DNA of 64,000 nucleotides. Source: Biostraticola tofi. GTDB taxonomy: Bacteria > Pseudomonadota > Gammaproteobacteria > Enterobacterales > Enterobacteriaceae. Below are positions 1 through 10,462 of this stretch, in pieces (the first letter of the stretch is position 1; every line of letters starts with the position of its first letter). Both the position numbers and the translations under genes were made by a program. The notes beneath the pieces were generated by a model that saw nothing but the letters and a program-made list of their open reading frames with translations, made no database searches and was not told the DNA's origin. Location: the NCBI RefSeq assembly GCF_004343195.1, contig NZ_SMCR01000001.1, positions 372,001-436,000 on the forward strand, given 5' to 3'.

Positions 1-48
1 GCCAGCGCAATCAGGCAGGTTAGCCTGCCCGGCTACGGAAGAAAGAGT

Positions 49-75
49 GGCAGTTCGACGTTGAATCGAACTGCC
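49..75 (-). terminator. Hairpin downstream of htpX, probable terminator
   Basis: A perfect 10-bp inverted repeat (GGCAGTTCGA / TCGAACTGCC) with a 7-nt loop lies about 60 bp beyond the htpX stop. Read on the minus strand it is followed by a pyrimidine-rich stretch (ACTCTTTCTTCC), so it probably ends htpX transcription. On the plus strand a short CTTTC follows, so it could also serve an incoming gene from the left. Confidence 0.5.
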
Positions 76-131
76 CTTTCATTAACAACCGACAACGACC
101 GACCTACCCTATCCACTGTGACCGGCTGTAA

Positions 132-1013
132 TTATTTCAGATACTCACCAGATCGCAGCGCTTCGATACGCTTGTCCAGCGGCGGGTGGGACATGAACAG
201 TTCGCTGATCCCCGTTTTCTTGCCATTGATGCAAAAGGCCAGCAGGCTTCCCTCTTCTTGCGGTTCATGACTGGTTTTCAGCCGCTGCAGGGCGGCAATC
301 ATTTTCTCTTTACCCACCAGCCGGGCTGAACCGGCGTCGGCATGAAACTCGCGATGGCGCGAGAACCACAGGGTGATGATGCTGGCCAGTACGCCAAACA
401 CCAGCTCAAGCACCATGGACACCGCAAAATAAATCAGCGGATTGCCGTTACCGCTTTCGCCTTCATCTCGGTTGGACGACATGAAGCCAGCGGCAATCTG
501 CGCCAGGATACGTGAAATGAAGATAACAAAGGTGTTTACCACACCCTGAATCAGGGTCATGGTGACCATATCGCCATTAGCCACATGGCTGACTTCATGG
601 GCGATCACCGCCTCAGCCTCATCCCGGCTCATGTTGGCCAGTAGACCGCTGCTCACCGCTACCAGTGAAGCATCGCGCCGAGCCCCGGTCGCAAAGGCAT
701 TGATATCCGGCGCATGATAGATAGCCACCTGCGGCATGACAATCCCCGCCTGTTCGGACTGGCGGCGGACAATGTCAAGCAGCCAACGCTCGGTTTCGTT
801 ACGCGGTTGTTGGATCACTTCGCCGCCAACTGATCGCAGCGCCATCGATTTTGACATGAGCAACGAAACAAAGGCGCCGCCAAAACCGAATAAACCGGCC
901 ATAATCAATAACCCGGTGGCACTTGAACCCTGAATTCCCGTCAGGCTCAGCACCAGACCGAAAACCAGCATCACCGCCAGGTTAGTGAGTAAAAAGAGAG
1001 CGATACGCATCAT
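132..1013 (-). CDS. htpX: Membrane zinc metalloprotease HtpX
   Basis: Inner-membrane M48 endopeptidase that degrades misfolded membrane proteins alongside FtsH. The 293 residues equal the E. coli length. Two N-terminal membrane segments (about residues 5-25 and 34-53) precede the zinc motif HEVSH at 139-143. The third ligand is E222, next to the family signature HADAGSA, and two further hydrophobic segments (about 155-175 and 194-216) lie between. It is transcribed leftward after prc, separated from it by a strong hairpin, so it is probably a separate unit. In E. coli htpX responds to CpxR and heat stress; I did not identify a specific operator here. Confidence 0.96.
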   Translation of the reverse strand: MMRIALFLLTNLAVMLVFGLVLSLTGIQGSSATGLLIMAGLFGFGGAFVSLLMSKSMALRSVGGEVIQQPRNETERWLLDIVRRQSEQAGIVMPQVAIYHAPDINAFATGARRDASLVAVSSGLLANMSRDEAEAVIAHEVSHVANGDMVTMTLIQGVVNTFVIFISRILAQIAAGFMSSNRDEGESGNGNPLIYFAVSMVLELVFGVLASIITLWFSRHREFHADAGSARLVGKEKMIAALQRLKTSHEPQEEGSLLAFCINGKKTGISELFMSHPPLDKRIEALRSGEYLK

Positions 1014-1192
1014 AGTTTGTCTGGTTCCTCAAAATAGTCGCGCTTATTGCGCTATGAAGATCGTATGGGTATCCGGCGCGTTTTCAAGGTGTGAAGCCGC
1101 TTAAGTGGCTAAATAAAGCTAACTTTACACTTCTAGAGGAGAGTGGCACCGACCAGGGCATACCCAGGCTGACGCGACGTGGGGAACATAAT

Positions 1193-1222
1193 GACAAAGG
1201 CGTCCTATTGGACGCCTTTGTC
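1193..1222 (-). terminator. Terminator hairpin after prc
   Basis: A 13-bp perfect inverted repeat (GACAAAGGCGTCC / GGACGCCTTTGTC) with a TATT loop lies 42 bp downstream of the prc stop. The stem is strong. The T-rich part falls inside the 3' arm rather than forming a clean run after it, so termination efficiency is uncertain. Confidence 0.65.
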
Positions 1223-1263
1223 GTCTGACCGCGTTATGCATCAAGCCCGCAGGGGCCTGAATT

Positions 1264-3306
1264 TCATTGAGCGGCTGTGGCAGGTTTGGCCACTTTGCTC
1301 AGGGCCTTGGACAAGTCCAGCGCAATGTTGACTGCTTCATCGAGGTAGGCATCCGGCTCATGGAAATCCTTGGGAATGGCATCCAGCGTTTTTACCGGTT
1401 TCTTACCTGCTCGGGTTAAGCGCTCATTGGTACGCTTGAGCCGGACGGCGTCATCTTCGTGACTTTCCTTTTCCCGCTGCGCCAGGTTAAGCGTGACCGT
1501 ATTGCGCTTATCTTTCAAGGCATGGTAACGGGCAATATCCTCAGCGATATACTGAAACTCGGGATCCTTGGCAATACGCGCATTATAAGCATTCAGCAGC
1601 GAAGCCGAGAAAGGTTTCAAATCACCGCTCTTGATAAAGGTGGCCGCATTGATACTGTCCCAGGGCAGCGCGTTATCTTCGAACTTCTCGCCGGTTTCGA
1701 TGGTTTCATTGCCGGTAGGCATAATGATGTCAGGTACTACGCCTTTGCGCTGGGTACTGCCCCCATTGACCCGGTAGAACTTCTGAATGGTGTACTGGAT
1801 AGATCCTAGCGCCGGCCATTCGGGACGCAGCATCTGATCATATATCCGGTTGAGCGACCGATACTGCTGCACCGTGCCTTTGCCGAATGTCGGTTCCCCT
1901 ACTATCAGCGCCCGGCCATAGTCCTGCATGGCGGCGGCGAATATTTCAGATGCCGAGGCGCTGAACCTATCGACCAGTACCACCAGCGGGCCTTTATAGT
2001 AAACGATGCCGTCTGTATCGCTGTCTTCACGGATTTTACCGTTGTTGTCCCTTACCTGCACGACCGGGCCAGAAGGAATAAACAGGCCGGACAGGGAGAC
2101 CGCTTCGGTCAGTGCGCCGCCGCCGTTGGAGCGCAAATCAATCACTACGCTTGTCACGTTTTGCTTCTCCAGCTTCTGCAGCTGGATTTTGACATCGTCC
2201 GTCAAGCCGACGTAGAAACCCGGAATATCGAGGACACCGACTTTCTGCTGACCCACGTTCTTGACCGTCAATTTGACCGCCCGGTCTTCCAGGCGAATAC
2301 GTTCACGGGTAACGGTAACGATACGGGTTTTGGTGCCCTTGCCAGCCGGCAGGATCTCAAGTCGGACCTTGCTGCCTTTAGGGCCTTTGATTTGCGAAAC
2401 CACATCATCCAGACGCCAGCCGATAACATCCACCATCGGTTTTCCTGCCTGGCCGATACCGACCACCCGGTCTCCAACGCTGATGTTTTTGGTTTTAGCC
2501 GCCGGACCGCCGGGAACCAAAGAATTGATGACGGTATAATCGTCGTCCATCTGCAATACCGCGCCAATGCCTTCAAGAGACAGACTCATCTCGGTGTTGA
2601 ATTGTTCGGTGTTGCGGGGGGAAAGATAATTGGTGTGGGGATCTATCTCATGAGCGAAAGCATTCATGATGAGCTGAAAAACGTCTTCGCTGTTGCTCTG
2701 CGCCAGGCGCCTAATGGCGAACTGATAGCGCTTAGTCAGGATCTCGCGTATCTCTTTTTCGTCTTTGCCGGTCAGTTTGAGGTTGAGTTCATCATACTTG
2801 ACCTTGGCATCCCACAGCGTGTCGAGTTCAGCTTTACTTTGTGGCCAGGGGGCCTTGCTGCGATCCAGTTCAATCTGTTCATTGCCGGTAAAATCCATCG
2901 GCTTGTCCACCAGCGTAAGCGCATATGCCAAACGCTCGAAGCGTCTTTTCTGCGCCAGATTGTAAAGCGCAAACGGCACCTCCAGCTTGCCGCTTTTCAA
3001 CTCGTCATCCAGCTGGTTTTTTTTAGCCGCGAACTGCGCGATATCCTGGGCCAGCAGAACATTATGGCTGTAATCCAGCATATTAAGATAACGGTCAAAT
3101 ATCTTGGCCGAGAATTGATCGTCTAAATCGAACTGGCGATAATGTGAGCGGTTAAAACGCGCTGTTACACGCTCACTGACCGTTTCCTGTTGAGCTTCCT
3201 GCCTGAGCGGGGGGATTTGATCGGCACGCGTAATTTTATCATTCGCAGCCGCCACTCCCGTCAATAGAATCCCTGCAACGACGGTTACTTTGACAAAATT
3301 GTTCAT
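1264..3306 (-). CDS. prc: Carboxy-terminal (tail-specific) protease Prc/Tsp
   Basis: Periplasmic S41 protease that cuts proteins with non-polar C-termini. It matures FtsI (PBP3), degrades ssrA-tagged periplasmic proteins and, with NlpI, controls the hydrolase MepS. The 680 residues match the family (682 in E. coli). There is a signal peptide at 1-21, a PDZ domain at about 240-325 and a protease core at about 350-500. The Ser/Lys dyad can be placed at S451 (in the SASASE segment) and K476 (in FGKGTVQ), 25 residues apart as in E. coli. It lies 19 bp after proQ in the same direction, so the two are probably co-transcribed. Confidence 0.97.
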   Translation of the reverse strand: MNNFVKVTVVAGILLTGVAAANDKITRADQIPPLRQEAQQETVSERVTARFNRSHYRQFDLDDQFSAKIFDRYLNMLDYSHNVLLAQDIAQFAAKKNQLDDELKSGKLEVPFALYNLAQKRRFERLAYALTLVDKPMDFTGNEQIELDRSKAPWPQSKAELDTLWDAKVKYDELNLKLTGKDEKEIREILTKRYQFAIRRLAQSNSEDVFQLIMNAFAHEIDPHTNYLSPRNTEQFNTEMSLSLEGIGAVLQMDDDYTVINSLVPGGPAAKTKNISVGDRVVGIGQAGKPMVDVIGWRLDDVVSQIKGPKGSKVRLEILPAGKGTKTRIVTVTRERIRLEDRAVKLTVKNVGQQKVGVLDIPGFYVGLTDDVKIQLQKLEKQNVTSVVIDLRSNGGGALTEAVSLSGLFIPSGPVVQVRDNNGKIREDSDTDGIVYYKGPLVVLVDRFSASASEIFAAAMQDYGRALIVGEPTFGKGTVQQYRSLNRIYDQMLRPEWPALGSIQYTIQKFYRVNGGSTQRKGVVPDIIMPTGNETIETGEKFEDNALPWDSINAATFIKSGDLKPFSASLLNAYNARIAKDPEFQYIAEDIARYHALKDKRNTVTLNLAQREKESHEDDAVRLKRTNERLTRAGKKPVKTLDAIPKDFHEPDAYLDEAVNIALDLSKALSKVAKPATAAQ

Positions 3307-3325
3307 GCCCTGGTAGGCCTCCGTA

Positions 3326-4048
3326 TCAGAACTGCAGATGTTCTGCGCGTACTATCAAAGCCATGCCGGAGGAGAGTTGCACACGCACTCCTTCCTTGGC
3401 TATTTCCATTACCGTCGCTTCCATGGGATCTTTACCCACTTTCACTTTGATAGCCTGACCAATGTGCAGGGCGGAGATATCGGTTACCGGTACCTGTGGA
3501 GCAGGAGCCGGTTTTTTCACCGCCGGGGCGGATGAAGGCGCTTGAGGATGACGCTCGGTTTTCGCGCGGTTGGCGGGGCGCGGTTTGCGAGCAGCGGGGG
3601 CAGCGCCTGTACGCGGGCGCGCCTGAGCATCTTCGCCTGACTTGGCCGGACGCCGCGCTGCCGGAGCGGCTTCGCCGTTCTCGCGTTTCTTGGCCTGCTG
3701 GGCGGCACGCTGCTGCTGTACACGGGCTTTGGCTTCTTCAAGCTGTTTGCGCGCATGTTCTACATGCTGAGCTTCCAGTTCACCACAGGGATTGCCGTCA
3801 AGATCGACACGTTGAGCACCGAGCTTGATACCGTACAGATAACGCCAGCTGGATGTGTAGAGGCGCAGTGCAGAACGCAGTTGCGTTTTGCTCAGATTAT
3901 CTTCCCCTTGAACCCGCTCGACGAGGTCCTGAAATATGCCAATCTTCAATGGCCTGGCTTCACCTTCAGCGGTAAAGCAAAGCGGAAAACGTTCCGCCAG
4001 AAAGGCAATGACTTCTTTATTACTGTTCAACTTGGGTTGATTTTCCAT
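3326..4048 (-). CDS. proQ: RNA chaperone ProQ
   Basis: FinO-family RNA-binding protein that stabilises many sRNAs and mRNA 3' ends and influences ProP osmoregulation. The FinO domain spans about residues 1-120. It is followed by a basic, Ala/Pro/Lys-rich linker (about 120-185) and a C-terminal Tudor-like domain (about 190-240). At 240 residues it is slightly longer than the E. coli protein (232), with the difference in the linker. It sits just upstream of prc, the standard arrangement. Confidence 0.96.
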   Translation of the reverse strand: MENQPKLNSNKEVIAFLAERFPLCFTAEGEARPLKIGIFQDLVERVQGEDNLSKTQLRSALRLYTSSWRYLYGIKLGAQRVDLDGNPCGELEAQHVEHARKQLEEAKARVQQQRAAQQAKKRENGEAAPAARRPAKSGEDAQARPRTGAAPAARKPRPANRAKTERHPQAPSSAPAVKKPAPAPQVPVTDISALHIGQAIKVKVGKDPMEATVMEIAKEGVRVQLSSGMALIVRAEHLQF

Positions 4049-4102
4049 GAAATTTCCTGATTACAACGGGTTTGCCAACCAGCGCAGGCATGAACAGGCG
4101 TC

Positions 4103-4131
4103 ATTATAATGACGCCATCGGTAAATGCCAC
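4103..4131 (-). promoter_or_regulatory. Predicted sigma-70 promoter for proQ-prc
   Basis: A perfect TATAAT -10 (minus strand, 4108-4103) is preceded by GTGGCA at 4131-4126 with a 17-bp spacer, a four-of-six match to TTGACA. The -10 lies inside a 20-bp perfect palindrome (4097-4116), which could be an operator or a weak terminator for msrC. It is placed about 55 bp upstream of the proQ start. Confidence 0.45.
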
Positions 4132-4143
4132 GATATCCGTATA

Positions 4144-4641
4144 TCAATATGAAGTATTATTGATAAATCTTCGTATATCCGTTTTTGCCAACTGCAGGCA
4201 AAGCCGTTCCACCAAGGCGTGAAGCCCTTCTTCGTCTTCCTTACCGAAGCAGCTATAAATTGTGCTGTCTATATCCAGCACACCAATTACGCGTCCATCC
4301 AGGGTGATCGGCAGAACGATTTCCGCATTGCTGCTGGCGTCACAGGCGATATGACCAGGGAATGCATGGACATCGTCCACCCGCACTATCCGGTTTTCAG
4401 CAACCGCCGTACCGCATACCCCTTTTCCTACAGGAATGCGCACGCACGCCACTCTCCCCTGAAAAGGACCGAGCACCAGTATATCATCGTCAAGCAGATA
4501 AAATCCCGCCCAGTTAACACCCTCCATCCGCTCAAACAGCAACGCGCTAAAATTTGCCATCGCAGCGATAAAGTGCGTCTCGCCATCGATAAGCGCCGAC
4601 ACATCCTGTAATAACTCGGCATAAAATTCTTTTTTATTCAT
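4144..4641 (-). CDS. msrC: Free methionine-(R)-sulfoxide reductase MsrC
   Basis: GAF-domain enzyme that reduces free Met-R-sulfoxide in the cytosol (E. coli YebR). The three active-site cysteines are visible as C66, C76 and C100, the last inside the conserved GHIACDASSNAEIV segment. At 165 residues it starts about 18 residues later than the annotated E. coli protein, at a Met close to the domain boundary. It lies upstream of proQ on the same strand with a 95-bp gap that holds a likely promoter. Confidence 0.93.
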   Translation of the reverse strand: MNKKEFYAELLQDVSALIDGETHFIAAMANFSALLFERMEGVNWAGFYLLDDDILVLGPFQGRVACVRIPVGKGVCGTAVAENRIVRVDDVHAFPGHIACDASSNAEIVLPITLDGRVIGVLDIDSTIYSCFGKEDEEGLHALVERLCLQLAKTDIRRFINNTSY

Positions 4642-4850
4642 ATAAAAACCATTAAATGAGCTAATCTCTCTGATAGTAGCCGGTGACTACCTTTATAAAA
4701 TAAGCAATAAATGCCCATGGTCACAAGATCAATCCGTAATCACTTCACAAATACCCCTCCCCCGGGTATGTTTGCGCCTCCAGCTACAGCCTGTCGTTCT
4801 GGACGCACCCGTTCGTTAAGCTGCAGCGGGAATATCATCATAGCGGGTAT

Positions 4851-6122
4851 ATGGGTTCATACTTACGGAATATGAAAATACAGCATCTTCAACCCGCCTT
4901 TCCTGTGGCGCGCCATCAGCGTTGCTCGCAGTGCGATGCCTTGTTTGTCATCCCGCAGCTGCATGCCAATCAGGATGCCTTATGCCCGCGCTGTAAAGCC
5001 AAAGTCAGTGGCGGGCGGGAGTGGTCGATAACGCGTCTGGCGGCCATTGCGGTCACCATGCTGGTACTGATGCCGTTTGCCTTTACCGAATCTCTGATCA
5101 ATATTCGCCTGCTGGGAACACCGATCTCCGCCAGCCTGCTGCAGGGTATTTGGCAGATGGCTCGGCAAGGGGACGCCATTACCGCCAGCATGGTGGCTTT
5201 CTGTACCGTCGGCGCCCCCGCGACCCTGGTCGGTTCGCTGTTGTATCTGTATTTCGGCCAGCGCATTGGGCTCAATCTGCGGCCGGTCCTGCATTTGCTT
5301 GACCGGCTCAAAGAGTGGGTGATGCTGGATATCTATCTCATTGGTATGGGCGTGGCGGCGATCAAGGTGTCTGATTATGCCAGCCTCAGCACCGGCCTTG
5401 CGCTACCGGCCTATGTAGCATTGACCCTGTTGAGCTTGATTACTCTGATTCATCTCAATGTGGAGCAGCTGTGGGAGCACTTTTACCCACAACCGATAAC
5501 CTCGCCCCAACCGCATGATCCGGCGGTGCTCAGGGTCTGTCTGGCCTGTAATTTCACCGGCATGCAAGATGAGCGCGGGCGCTGTCGACGTTGTCATGTG
5601 CCGCTGCGCACCCGCCGACGCCACAGCCTGCAGAAATCCTGGGCAGCGCTGCTCGCCGCCATCGTTATGCTGGTACCGGCCAATGTACTGCCGATTTCCA
5701 TTATTTACGTCAATGGCGCACGCACCGATGACACTATCCTTTCCGGCATAGCCTCCCTGGCCTCAAGTAACGTACCGGTGGCGGCTATTGTTTTTATTGC
5801 CAGTATTCTGGTGCCGGTGATTAAAATCCTGGTGCTGCTGGGGCTTTTGGTTTCAATACACTTCAAGCTGCGCCACGGACTGAAAACCCGTATTCGCCTG
5901 CTTCGTTTCGTTATCTGGATTGGACGTTGGTCGATGCTCGACCTGTTCGTTATTTCCATCACCATGTCTCTGGTTGATCGTGACCAGCTGCTGGCCTTTA
6001 CTATGGGACCTGCTGCTTTCTATTTCGGCAGCGCCGTAATTTTGACAATTCTTGCTGTCGGTTGGTTAGACAGCCGATTGATATGGGATGCACATGCCGC
6101 AAACGCCGACTACGCCGACTGA
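4851..6122 (+). CDS. letA: LetA (YebS), PqiA-family membrane partner of LetB
   Basis: Inner-membrane protein of the PqiA family that works with the MCE tunnel LetB in lipid trafficking between inner and outer membranes. Two zinc-ribbon-like CxxC pairs are visible near the N-terminus (C25/C28 and C45/C48) and a second set precedes the second membrane module (about 231-249). Each ribbon leads into a block of four hydrophobic segments, the duplicated PqiA architecture. The length of 423 is close to E. coli (427). It overlaps letB by 35 bp, a sign of translational coupling. A second in-frame Met at residue 8 could be the true start. Confidence 0.94.
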   Translation: MGSYLRNMKIQHLQPAFPVARHQRCSQCDALFVIPQLHANQDALCPRCKAKVSGGREWSITRLAAIAVTMLVLMPFAFTESLINIRLLGTPISASLLQGIWQMARQGDAITASMVAFCTVGAPATLVGSLLYLYFGQRIGLNLRPVLHLLDRLKEWVMLDIYLIGMGVAAIKVSDYASLSTGLALPAYVALTLLSLITLIHLNVEQLWEHFYPQPITSPQPHDPAVLRVCLACNFTGMQDERGRCRRCHVPLRTRRRHSLQKSWAALLAAIVMLVPANVLPISIIYVNGARTDDTILSGIASLASSNVPVAAIVFIASILVPVIKILVLLGLLVSIHFKLRHGLKTRIRLLRFVIWIGRWSMLDLFVISITMSLVDRDQLLAFTMGPAAFYFGSAVILTILAVGWLDSRLIWDAHAANADYAD

Positions 6123-8724
6123 AACTGCTGAAGTCAAAATCAAGCGCCGGATATCGCCTTTCTGGCTGTTACCGCTGATTGCGCTGATGATCGCCGGCTG
6201 GCTGGTCTACAGCACGATTCAAGAGCGCGGATCAACTGTCACCATCGATTTTGCCTCGGCCGATGGAATTGTCGCCGGCAGAACGCCGGTGCGCTATCAA
6301 GGGGTAGAAGTCGGTACGGTCCAGCACCTCAAGCTCAGTGATGATCTGCGCAGCATCAAGGTTGAAGTCAGCATCAAGCGCGATATGCGCGATGCCCTTC
6401 GCTCCGGTACCCAATTCTGGCTAGTGACGCCGAAAGCCTCTTTAGCCGGCATCTCGGGCTTGGATGCCCTGGTCGGGGGCAATTATATCGGCATGATGCC
6501 CGGCAAAGGCGAGGAAGAGAGTCATTTTACCGCTCTGGATACTCAACCAAAATTCCGGTTGAATACCGGTGAATTGCTGATTCATCTGCACGCTGAAAAC
6601 CTGGGATCGCTCAGCAGCGGTTCGCTGGTGTATTACCGTAAGCTGCCGGTTGGTAAAGTATATGACTATGACATCGCCCGCGATAAAAATGGCGTCACTA
6701 TCGATGTGTTGATCGATAGACGTTTTACCGACCTGGTGAAGGCCGACAGCCGGTTCTGGAATGTCTCCGGTCTCAAGGCAGACGTCAGTCTGCAAGGGGC
6801 CAAAGTGCAAATGGAAAGCGTGGCGGCGCTGGTCAATGGCGCTATAGCCTTCGACTCGCCGGATGACAGTCCCCAGGCCAAGTCGGAACAGCATTATGCG
6901 CTTTATCCAGACCTGGCCCACAGTCAGCGGGGGGTAGTGATTACCCTTGACCTGCCTGATGGGCAGGATCTGCGTGAAGGTCAGACACCGCTTATCTATC
7001 AGGGACTCGACGTGGGCACGCTGACCAAACTGACGCTTGGCCCGAATAAACGCGTTATCGGAGAGCTGACGCTGAATCCTTCGGTAGCGGATTTAATGGT
7101 CAGCGGTACCCGCATTGAGATGAATACGCCGCATCTGTCGTTAAATAACGCCAGCGTCACCCGTCTGCTGGGTGGTACCTACCTGGAGCTTATTCCCGGC
7201 AGCGGCGATCCCCAGCAGCGCTTTACCGTGCTGCAAAGTCATCAGAAACTGCTGCAGGATCCCGGCGCCAAAACCGTCACTCTGACGGCCCCGCAAACCT
7301 ATGGTATCGACAGCGGTCAGCCGCTGACGCTGCTGGGGATTGAAGTCGGCAAAGTGGTGAGCCGCAAGCTCTCGGACCGGGGGGTGGAATTTGTGGTGGC
7401 GTTCGAGCCTGATTATGTCGGGCTGCTGCATAAAGATACCCGCTTTATCGTCAACAGTCGGGTAGATGTGAAATTCGGCCTGGACGGGGTCAGGGTCTTA
7501 GGCACCAGCGCCCAGGAATGGTTGGATGGCGGGATTGAAGTGGTGCCCGGCGGCAAAGGCGAGCCGGGGGAACGCTATCCTTTATACGGCAACCGGGAGA
7601 TGGCCGATCAGGGCATCCAGGGTGATAAACCGGCAGCCACGCTTAAGCTGACGGCCGAGAGCCTGCCGGATATTCAGACCGGCTCTATTGTGCTCTATCG
7701 AAAATTTCAGGTGGGTGAAATCATTGACGTGCGGCCGACCCGCGGGTCTTTTGATGTCGATGTCTACATCCAGCCCCAGTATCGTAAGCTACTGACCCCT
7801 CAAAGCGTGTTCTGGGCCGAAGGCGGCGCAAAGGTATCAATCAATTCTGGTGGCCTATCGGTACAGGCTTCTCCTCTGGGACGCGCCCTGAAAGGCGCAA
7901 TCAGTTTTGATAATCTGGATGGCGTGTCGATTAAAACCTCCGCCGAGCGCAAGCTCTACGCCACTGAGAATGCGGCTAAAGCGGTCGGAAGCCAGATTGT
8001 GCTGCGCACATATGATGCCAGTAAGCTGTCGCCAGGAATGCCAATCCGCTATCTGGGTATTGATATCGGCCAGATTGAAACCATGAAGCTTTCGAAGGAA
8101 AACAGTCAGGTGCTGGCTCAGGGTGTTCTTTATCCCGAATACGTCGATACTTTCGCCCGCGCCGGTACGCATTTTTCGGTGGTCACGCCGGAGATTTCCG
8201 CCGCCGGCGTTAATCATCTCGAGACGCTGCTGCAGCCCTATATTAATGTCGAGCCGGGTAACGGGAAAACTAGCCGCAATTTTGAACTGCAAGAGGCAAC
8301 GATAACCGATTCCCGTTATCTGAACGGCCTCAATATCGTGGTCGATACTCCAGAAGCCGGTTCGCTGCAGGTTGGCACCCCGGTGCTTTATCGCGGTATC
8401 GAAGTGGGTACGGTAACCGGAATGGCTTTAGGTGCCATGGCAGACCGGGTCTACGTGTCACTGCGGGTCAGTACCCAGTATCAACATTTGGTACGTAACA
8501 ACTCGGTGTTCTGGCTGGCCTCCGGTTATGATCTTAAATTCGGCCTGACCGGCGGTTCAGTCAAGAGCGGCACCTTCCAGCAATTCATCCGCGGCGGTAT
8601 CGCATTTGCTACCCCACCCACTACGCCATTGGCGCCGCGCGCCACCGCCGGTAAACATTTCTTGCTAAATCAGGACGAGGTCAAAGATTGGCAGCAATGG
8701 GGAACCGCTGTTCCCAGGAACTGA
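6088..8724 (+). CDS. letB: LetB (YebT), seven-MCE-domain envelope tunnel protein
   Basis: A single N-terminal membrane anchor (about residues 25-45) is followed by seven tandem MCE domains that in E. coli stack into a periplasm-spanning hydrophobic tunnel for lipids. The repeated MCE signature ([12 protein letters not shown]-like) recurs near residues 68, 186, 307, 415, 524, 648 and 770. The 878 residues match the E. coli protein (877). The start overlaps the end of letA. In E. coli the next gene is rsmF; here it is absent and a terminator-like hairpin follows instead. Confidence 0.96.
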   Translation: MHMPQTPTTPTETAEVKIKRRISPFWLLPLIALMIAGWLVYSTIQERGSTVTIDFASADGIVAGRTPVRYQGVEVGTVQHLKLSDDLRSIKVEVSIKRDMRDALRSGTQFWLVTPKASLAGISGLDALVGGNYIGMMPGKGEEESHFTALDTQPKFRLNTGELLIHLHAENLGSLSSGSLVYYRKLPVGKVYDYDIARDKNGVTIDVLIDRRFTDLVKADSRFWNVSGLKADVSLQGAKVQMESVAALVNGAIAFDSPDDSPQAKSEQHYALYPDLAHSQRGVVITLDLPDGQDLREGQTPLIYQGLDVGTLTKLTLGPNKRVIGELTLNPSVADLMVSGTRIEMNTPHLSLNNASVTRLLGGTYLELIPGSGDPQQRFTVLQSHQKLLQDPGAKTVTLTAPQTYGIDSGQPLTLLGIEVGKVVSRKLSDRGVEFVVAFEPDYVGLLHKDTRFIVNSRVDVKFGLDGVRVLGTSAQEWLDGGIEVVPGGKGEPGERYPLYGNREMADQGIQGDKPAATLKLTAESLPDIQTGSIVLYRKFQVGEIIDVRPTRGSFDVDVYIQPQYRKLLTPQSVFWAEGGAKVSINSGGLSVQASPLGRALKGAISFDNLDGVSIKTSAERKLYATENAAKAVGSQIVLRTYDASKLSPGMPIRYLGIDIGQIETMKLSKENSQVLAQGVLYPEYVDTFARAGTHFSVVTPEISAAGVNHLETLLQPYINVEPGNGKTSRNFELQEATITDSRYLNGLNIVVDTPEAGSLQVGTPVLYRGIEVGTVTGMALGAMADRVYVSLRVSTQYQHLVRNNSVFWLASGYDLKFGLTGGSVKSGTFQQFIRGGIAFATPPTTPLAPRATAGKHFLLNQDEVKDWQQWGTAVPRN

Positions 8725-8832
8725 TGAAGGGTGACATCCCGGCCGGGTGATGTGACCGGTAGAGACATACCGGCCGGATCAGGTTGATTTAACGTCATGC
8801 TAAATCAGCAATGAATGAAAAATGCGAAAGCA

Positions 8833-8851
8833 GCGTAGGGCTACGCATTTT
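8833..8851 (+). terminator. Probable terminator after letAB
   Basis: GCGTA-GGGC-TACGC followed by ATTTTT about 110 bp after letB. An alternative longer pairing (AAAATGCG with CGCATTTT) overlaps it. Either fold ends in a T-run on the plus strand. Confidence 0.5.
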
Positions 8852-8934
8852 TAGCAATTCCTCTGCGATTGACTATGCTTTAAGAGACATTTGCCTGCAG
8901 GGCTCCATTCAGACTCTTTTTGTGAGGTTAATCT

Positions 8935-9180
8935 ATGACGACAACCACGGTCCAGATAGGAAGTTTCTCGGTAAATGATGCCGAATTATCAAATGCTCCC
9001 GGCCAGAGCAACCAGAATCTGATCAGCATCCCCTGTGGATCCGATCCGGATCTGTGCAAGCAGCTAGATGGCTGGGATGACAATACCAGCGTACCCGCTT
9101 TTCTTGACGGCAAAGAGCATTTGCTGTTCAAACAGCATTACGATAAATCTGCCGATGCCTGGATCTTGCGTCTCGAATAA
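8935..9180 (+). CDS. yebV: Conserved small protein YebV
   Basis: An 81-residue protein of unknown function that recognisably matches E. coli YebV (78 aa) through its DAELS, IPCGSDPDLCKQLDGWD and DAWILRLE segments. No signal peptide or membrane segment is visible. A GTGAGG Shine-Dalgarno-like element lies about 8 nt before the ATG. It sits between letB and yebW as in E. coli, except that rsmF is missing. Confidence 0.9.
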   Translation: MTTTTVQIGSFSVNDAELSNAPGQSNQNLISIPCGSDPDLCKQLDGWDDNTSVPAFLDGKEHLLFKQHYDKSADAWILRLE

Positions 9181-9188
9181 TCTTTCAG

Positions 9189-9217
9189 GTCCGTTACTCA
9201 GGTAGCGGACGCTTTAA
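9189..9217 (+). terminator. Hairpin after yebV
   Basis: A 9-bp stem (GTCCGTTAC / GTAGCGGAC with one G-T pair) and TCAG loop, 8 bp after the yebV stop, followed by a short TTT. Probably a weak terminator. Confidence 0.45.
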
Positions 9218-9428
9218 CGACTCGCAGTTATACTGCGGCCTAGCATAACCCACTGTTTTTTAACTGCTTTATTTTCCCTCTTTCCGCTTTAAGTTGATTT
9301 ATCGGCATAAACACCTATCATTATCTGAAGAGTTCAATTTGGTTTTCAAAGGGCGAAGATCCGGTCTTTTATCCGTTCCCCGTCGTTGATACAGGGTGGT
9401 GAACCCGATAGTCGATAAAGGATTGAGT

Positions 9429-9620
9429 ATGTATGCACTGGTTTTGTTTATTTGCTACCTGGGCCAGGATTGCGATGACTTATTGATTGATGCATATCGC
9501 ACTGAGGATGCCTGCCTGGCGTCGATGAAAGAACAGCGACTGCGTCATGCCGGTTGCTATCCTATCGAAGACTTTATCGACGGGCTTTGGCGGCCGGCCC
9601 AGGACTACGCTGATTTTTAA
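9429..9620 (+). CDS. yebW: Conserved small protein YebW
   Basis: A 63-residue protein of unknown function matching E. coli YebW in length and sequence: the MYALVLF start, four Cys, and a C-terminal PIEDFIDGLWRPAQ segment. An ATG 11 codons upstream is in frame, but the start at 9429 matches the E. coli length. A hydrophobic N-terminal stretch (about residues 1-12) is short, so membrane association or export is uncertain. Confidence 0.9.
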   Translation: MYALVLFICYLGQDCDDLLIDAYRTEDACLASMKEQRLRHAGCYPIEDFIDGLWRPAQDYADF

Positions 9621-9673
9621 TGCCGGTAATGCCTGCCAAGGCATGCAGGCTGTTTTGATAAGGACTGGATAAC

Positions 9674-10165
9674 ATGATACAGACCCGCGAAGAATTGGAT
9701 AAGGTCAGGGCCGAATGCCGGAGAATGGTCACGCGCCGCGCCGGGCTTTCGGCCGGTGCCGCCGTTATTCCGATACCGGGCCTGGATATCGGTGCCGATG
9801 TTTCCCTACTGCTGGCGCTGCTGCCATCGATTAATGAAAAATTCGGCCTGACGCCCGAACAGATAAACCGGTTGCACCCGAACCGTAAAAAGTACACTTT
9901 TGTGGCGATCACCGGCGTCGGCAGCAGGCTTATCGGCAAAACCATCACGCGTGAGCTGGTGACCCTGGTGCTAAAAAAGGTCGGGGTAAAGGTCGCTACC
10001 AAGTCGGTCGCCAAATATGTGCCGTTTATCGGTCAGGCTGCTGCTGCCGGCTTAAGTTTCAGCGCCATGAGGATCCTGGGCAATGCCCATATCGAGGACT
10101 GCTATAAGGTGGTTGAGCAAGTACTGGCCGATACGGAATTGCCTACCGGAGGCCATGCGGCATAA
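9674..10165 (+). CDS. DUF697-like small membrane protein
   Basis: A 163-residue protein whose pattern (PIPGLDIGADVSLLLALLP near residues 34-52, then a PFIGQAAAAGLS segment near 116-127) resembles DUF697 domains, usually found fused to or beside GTPases. Here there is no GTPase domain. Two amphipathic or hydrophobic blocks flank a basic middle (LHPNRKKY). It follows yebW by 53 bp with an AAGGA ribosome site, so it may be co-transcribed. E. coli has pphA in this interval; no phosphatase motif is present here. Function is unknown, and the family assignment rests on motif shape only. Confidence 0.75.
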   Translation: MIQTREELDKVRAECRRMVTRRAGLSAGAAVIPIPGLDIGADVSLLLALLPSINEKFGLTPEQINRLHPNRKKYTFVAITGVGSRLIGKTITRELVTLVLKKVGVKVATKSVAKYVPFIGQAAAAGLSFSAMRILGNAHIEDCYKVVEQVLADTELPTGGHAA

Positions 10166-10462
10166 CGTGCTGGTTATGGCTACCAATAGCACTACGCTGT
10201 TGAAGTACTTTTGTTTCCTTCGAATGAAAACCGTATTTATAAACCTCGAATGAGCCTGTACTTGGCACATGAAGAGATAATAGGTTGTTAATTGCTTTAA
10301 TCAACTGATCCTTAACTTTCATCTTATTAAAACCTGACTACCTACCACATTTTTAATCTCATCCGATATTACCAACCACGACCGACCTCATGTGGTGCCT
10401 TATCGCCACGAGCACCAATGGCGCGGTAGTCCGCTTAGCAGGCATCCAATAACAAAGGGGGC

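Noticed and set aside
2161-3126. A 321-codon plus-strand frame opposite prc
   Set aside because: Shadow of prc; no recognisable protein features.
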